From the NCBI GenBank assembly GCA_963618735.1, contig CAVEUM010000056.1, positions 1 through 7,709 on the forward strand: a stretch of 7,709 nucleotides of DNA, in the 5' to 3' direction. Made by a program: the position numbers and the translations under genes. Numbering within the stretch: the first letter of the stretch is position 1; every line of letters starts with the position of its first letter. The DNA is from CAKUFA01 sp963618735 (GTDB taxonomy: Bacteria; Bacillota; Clostridia; Christensenellales; Aristaeellaceae). Below the pieces are notes generated by a model. It was not told where the DNA came from. It searched no databases and was given only the letters and a program-made list of their open reading frames with translations. Shown here in pieces: positions 5,283 through 7,709 of the stretch.

Positions 5283-7361
5283 ATGAGTAAAGTATCGTTT
5301 GACTTATACCTTGATGAAAGCGGAGACTTCGAGAATGATGCGGTCAATAAGAATCATGCTCCTTCGCTGGTTGGCGGTTTACTGATGCCAACATCCACGG
5401 CAAGCGACGATTATTTTGAGCGTCTGATTCCCAACAAAACACATGCTATGGAGACCTATGACAAGGAACGTTTCTTTTCGATTCTCAATCAGCTGCTTGC
5501 AGACGGCGGGCAGTTCGTCATCTTCAGCAATGAAGAACGGCTGAATATCGTCAATGGCGATACGACCTACTTGAACATCCTTGCTGAAGGTATTGTGAAG
5601 CTCCTGCGTAATCTTCGCGTCAAGTATGAAGAATTCGAGCTTCACGTTCTTGTGGCTGCAAGGCAGGCTATATCTTATAAGCAAGATATGGGCTATGGAG
5701 ATAACGAAAATGTCCGTATTGAGCAAGAGCAATACTTTCAGCGGCTGGATGAAAAAATCATTCTTGCCATGGGGCATGATCATATTCCGGGGGCAGAATG
5801 GAGTTTGCAATTTGCCAGTGCTACTCGTGTAAAAAAGCTAATGACAGCAGATATCATCTGCAACACCTATCTTACTCGAAAAGCACGACAGAAGTTTACA
5901 GCAGAAGACAGACAGTATATTGCTTCTCTGTTTGAAAATCAAATTATCTATCCTGTTTTTGAAAACGGCGGAGTTACCTACGTCAAGCGTCTCTTTATTG
6001 AAGAACGTTATGGCGAAGTCCTTTACCATCTGAGCAGCGCACCAAACCTGACAGGTCTGACGGAACTTCGCAGACAGTTGTTTTCCATTCTGGCAAGAAC
6101 CGATGAGAAGGTGCAGGATTCTTATTTCTCTTATGTGTCTCTTCAAATCGGTCAGTACAACAACAGCCGTGATTTCTTGGAGGGTATTGATTTCGCAGAG
6201 GGCTACAAGAAGAATGTACTTGTACCTCTTCAGCAATTCCTCACAGAGCAAACGGAGCTTCAAGGCACCGAAAATCTCAATAAGCGGATTCGTTATTGGA
6301 CGTTCGATACCGATTTCTTCATTCTGACCATGGCAGACCACATGGGCAACACGGCCAAATGCGCAGAATATCTGCAGCGCTGCCGACAGAATATTGAAGC
6401 GATCAATCATTCCTGGGAACACATTGATTACTACTTCAACTTCTGCATCCGTGAGCTAATGTGCCTTATGGGTCAGTTTGACTTTAAGGCCGTACTGGAT
6501 AAATCCGAAAAGCTGGTGAATATTTTCACTGAGACAAAAGAGCTCTTTAGCTTAATTGGCGCGTATGATGGTCTGGATGCAAAGCCTAAATCAGAATTGC
6601 TGGGAAAAATCAACGGCATCCGACTCCAGGCATACACCAATCTGCTTCATGAGAATCCGATGTTCTTGGAAGATGCCTTGGCAGCTTCCGATGCAGCGCT
6701 TGCTGAGTTTACAAGCCCGTCTGATATTGCACGGCAGTACCAGTATCGTTGCCTGCTCATGATTGAAGCAGGAAAGCCGCAAGAGGCGTTGGCATGTCTG
6801 CTGCAGTCCTGCAATATCTCCATGGATACGCCGAATGCATTGAAGATGTTTATCAATGCAGCATACTGGGATGCCAAGCACCCCAACAATTTCTCACTGA
6901 TGCACTATACCAATGTCCTTCGTGCATTGGCAGAAGTCAATGATCCTTGTGTGCCGGAAGTGGCAAGTGCATTGGTGCAGCATCCACTGTTTGCCGGAGA
7001 TCTCAAGAGCGATGCAAAAACTGGCCATCCGTGGAACTTGATTTTCTGGAATATGAGCAAGTATTACAGAATCATCGGCCAGCACGAGAAGGCTGAGACG
7101 ATGTATAAGCAGGCGCTGAAACTTACCAAGGCGCATCCTGAAAAGGCTACCATGTACTCCTTTGCACTAAGTATGACGGCAGATTGGGCAGTGTACTGCA
7201 AGAGCAATGACGATAAGGAAGCTACAAAGGCAAAAAGAGATTTCAAAAATTTCTGCGATAAGCTACGCAGTGGCAACCTCCCTGCAAGCATGACGGAATG
7301 GTTCTGCCTGGAGGAGAAAGAGGCTGATTTGGAGACTGTGCGGAATCGGTATTTGAAATAA
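5283..7361 (+). CDS. DUF3800-domain protein with TPR-like C-terminal half
   Basis: This 692-residue, probably cytoplasmic protein opens with FDLYLDESGDF (residues 6-16), the signature of DUF3800. The domain spans about 5-240, with LVGGLLMP (29-36), an acidic/His-rich middle and KKLMTADIICNTYLTRKAR (184-202), whose Asp190 corresponds to the conserved late Asp. The conserved acids (D11, E12, D15, D190) suggest a metal-dependent enzyme, but I know of no proven activity, so that is inference. Residues about 250-640 are almost wholly helical with TPR-like hairpins, for example 380-415, 484-515 and the clearest at 588-622 (MSKYYRIIGQHEKAETMYKQ). Most DUF3800 proteins are only about 200-300 residues, so this is a fusion. 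AGGAG lies 9 bases before the ATG. It is followed 16 bases later by another gene in the same direction. DUF3800 genes are often seen in defence and mobile regions, which fits a Cas13d neighbour, but a joint function is unproven. Confidence 0.85.
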   Translation: MSKVSFDLYLDESGDFENDAVNKNHAPSLVGGLLMPTSTASDDYFERLIPNKTHAMETYDKERFFSILNQLLADGGQFVIFSNEERLNIVNGDTTYLNILAEGIVKLLRNLRVKYEEFELHVLVAARQAISYKQDMGYGDNENVRIEQEQYFQRLDEKIILAMGHDHIPGAEWSLQFASATRVKKLMTADIICNTYLTRKARQKFTAEDRQYIASLFENQIIYPVFENGGVTYVKRLFIEERYGEVLYHLSSAPNLTGLTELRRQLFSILARTDEKVQDSYFSYVSLQIGQYNNSRDFLEGIDFAEGYKKNVLVPLQQFLTEQTELQGTENLNKRIRYWTFDTDFFILTMADHMGNTAKCAEYLQRCRQNIEAINHSWEHIDYYFNFCIRELMCLMGQFDFKAVLDKSEKLVNIFTETKELFSLIGAYDGLDAKPKSELLGKINGIRLQAYTNLLHENPMFLEDALAASDAALAEFTSPSDIARQYQYRCLLMIEAGKPQEALACLLQSCNISMDTPNALKMFINAAYWDAKHPNNFSLMHYTNVLRALAEVNDPCVPEVASALVQHPLFAGDLKSDAKTGHPWNLIFWNMSKYYRIIGQHEKAETMYKQALKLTKAHPEKATMYSFALSMTADWAVYCKSNDDKEATKAKRDFKNFCDKLRSGNLPASMTEWFCLEEKEADLETVRNRYLK

Positions 7362-7377
7362 AAGGGAGGAAACGAGG

Positions 7378-7709
7378 ATGGAACCAATTACTTTTGAAGA
7401 ATATAAAGCTTCTTTGGAAAGGATGAACGAGCAAGAAAAACTTGCCAAAGTTTTATCTGATATCGGATGTAAATATCCACTATTTTATGGTTCAGTCAGA
7501 GTAGTTCCAAATATACATGGCAAGCTTAATAAATTTGCAGTAATAAAGTCTCCAGTTATTGGCGAACCCAATCAACCTTTATCGTATAATTATCCCTATT
7601 CACCTCATTCTGAAATCAATAGTATTTATATTCCAGCTATTTCAGGAAATAATCTCGTGAATGAGGAAAAAGTCTTCTTTACAGTTAATGTCGGCCCACT
7701 TGGCAAAGC
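7378..7709 (+). CDS. Hypothetical protein, C-terminus cut by window edge
   Basis: The frame from ATG 7378 runs open to the right edge, giving 110 complete codons. It begins MEPITFEEYKASLERMNEQE, a probable helix, then turns into a beta-rich, Pro/Tyr/Asn-rich stretch (YPLFYGSVRVVPN, then SYNYPYSPHSEINSIYIPAI). I do not recognise it. GGGAGG sits 8 bases upstream, and the gene starts 16 bases after the DUF3800-TPR stop, so the two are very likely one operon. Met16 is a possible later start but has no ribosome binding site. The region is much more AT-rich than its neighbours: 93 of 269 bases from 7441 on are G or C, about 35%, against about 50% in the last part of the preceding gene. That suggests a different origin. 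Confidence 0.75.
   Translation, partial: MEPITFEEYKASLERMNEQEKLAKVLSDIGCKYPLFYGSVRVVPNIHGKLNKFAVIKSPVIGEPNQPLSYNYPYSPHSEINSIYIPAISGNNLVNEEKVFFTVNVGPLGK

Noticed and set aside
5379..6422. Minus-strand frames opposite the DUF3800 gene
   Set aside because: They are antisense shadows with no ribosome binding site and no recognisable protein features.
1..7709. CRISPR array in the window
   Set aside because: I found no series of 30-36-base repeats with regular spacers. Only a single repeat-like hairpin (3472-3495) is present.

Overview
The window is a CRISPR-Cas type VI-D neighbourhood from a Gram-positive, probably gut-type Clostridia (Ruminococcaceae/Oscillospiraceae-like) genome or metagenome-assembled contig. 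The lineage is an inference. It rests on Cas13d, which is known mainly from Ruminococcus, Eubacterium siraeum and related gut metagenomes, on strong AGGAGG-type ribosome binding sites before nearly every gene, on compact sigma-A promoters with extended -10 boxes, and on mid-range base composition. One run of ten Ns (1553-1562) shows that this is a scaffolded assembly.

Left block, all on the minus strand, reading from 4689 down to 1: a small ClpP-like serine protease (4036-4689), a very acidic 156-residue protein of unknown function (3514-3984), the RNA-guided RNase Cas13d (470-3329, interrupted by the N run) and the first 138 residues of a type II-like Cas1 (1-415, cut by the window edge). 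Cas13d has its own promoter (3437-3465). It is followed by an intrinsic terminator (431-463), and the cas1 ribosome binding site comes directly after that terminator, so the adaptation gene probably lies behind an attenuator. No CRISPR array is present. It presumably lies beyond the left edge, past cas1 and a likely cas2.

Right block, plus strand: a 100-residue XRE-family HTH regulator (4879-5181) transcribed divergently from the ClpP-like gene, a 692-residue DUF3800 protein with a TPR-like helical C-terminal half (5283-7361), and the start of an AT-rich gene of unknown function (7378 to the right edge).

The divergent 4690-4878 region carries two clean sigma-A promoters and an 8-bp inverted repeat overlapping the ClpP promoter, a natural operator for the HTH protein. 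The ClpP and DUF3800 promoters share an 11-base identical stretch at their -10 boxes, which suggests common control. A 10-bp hairpin upstream of the cas13d promoter (3472-3495) resembles a Cas13d direct repeat as well as a terminator.

The established part is a Cas13d effector with both HEPN motifs intact and a linked Cas1. The part that may be new is the company it keeps: a catalytically intact ClpP-like protease, an acidic partner, a dedicated HTH switch and a DUF3800-TPR protein.
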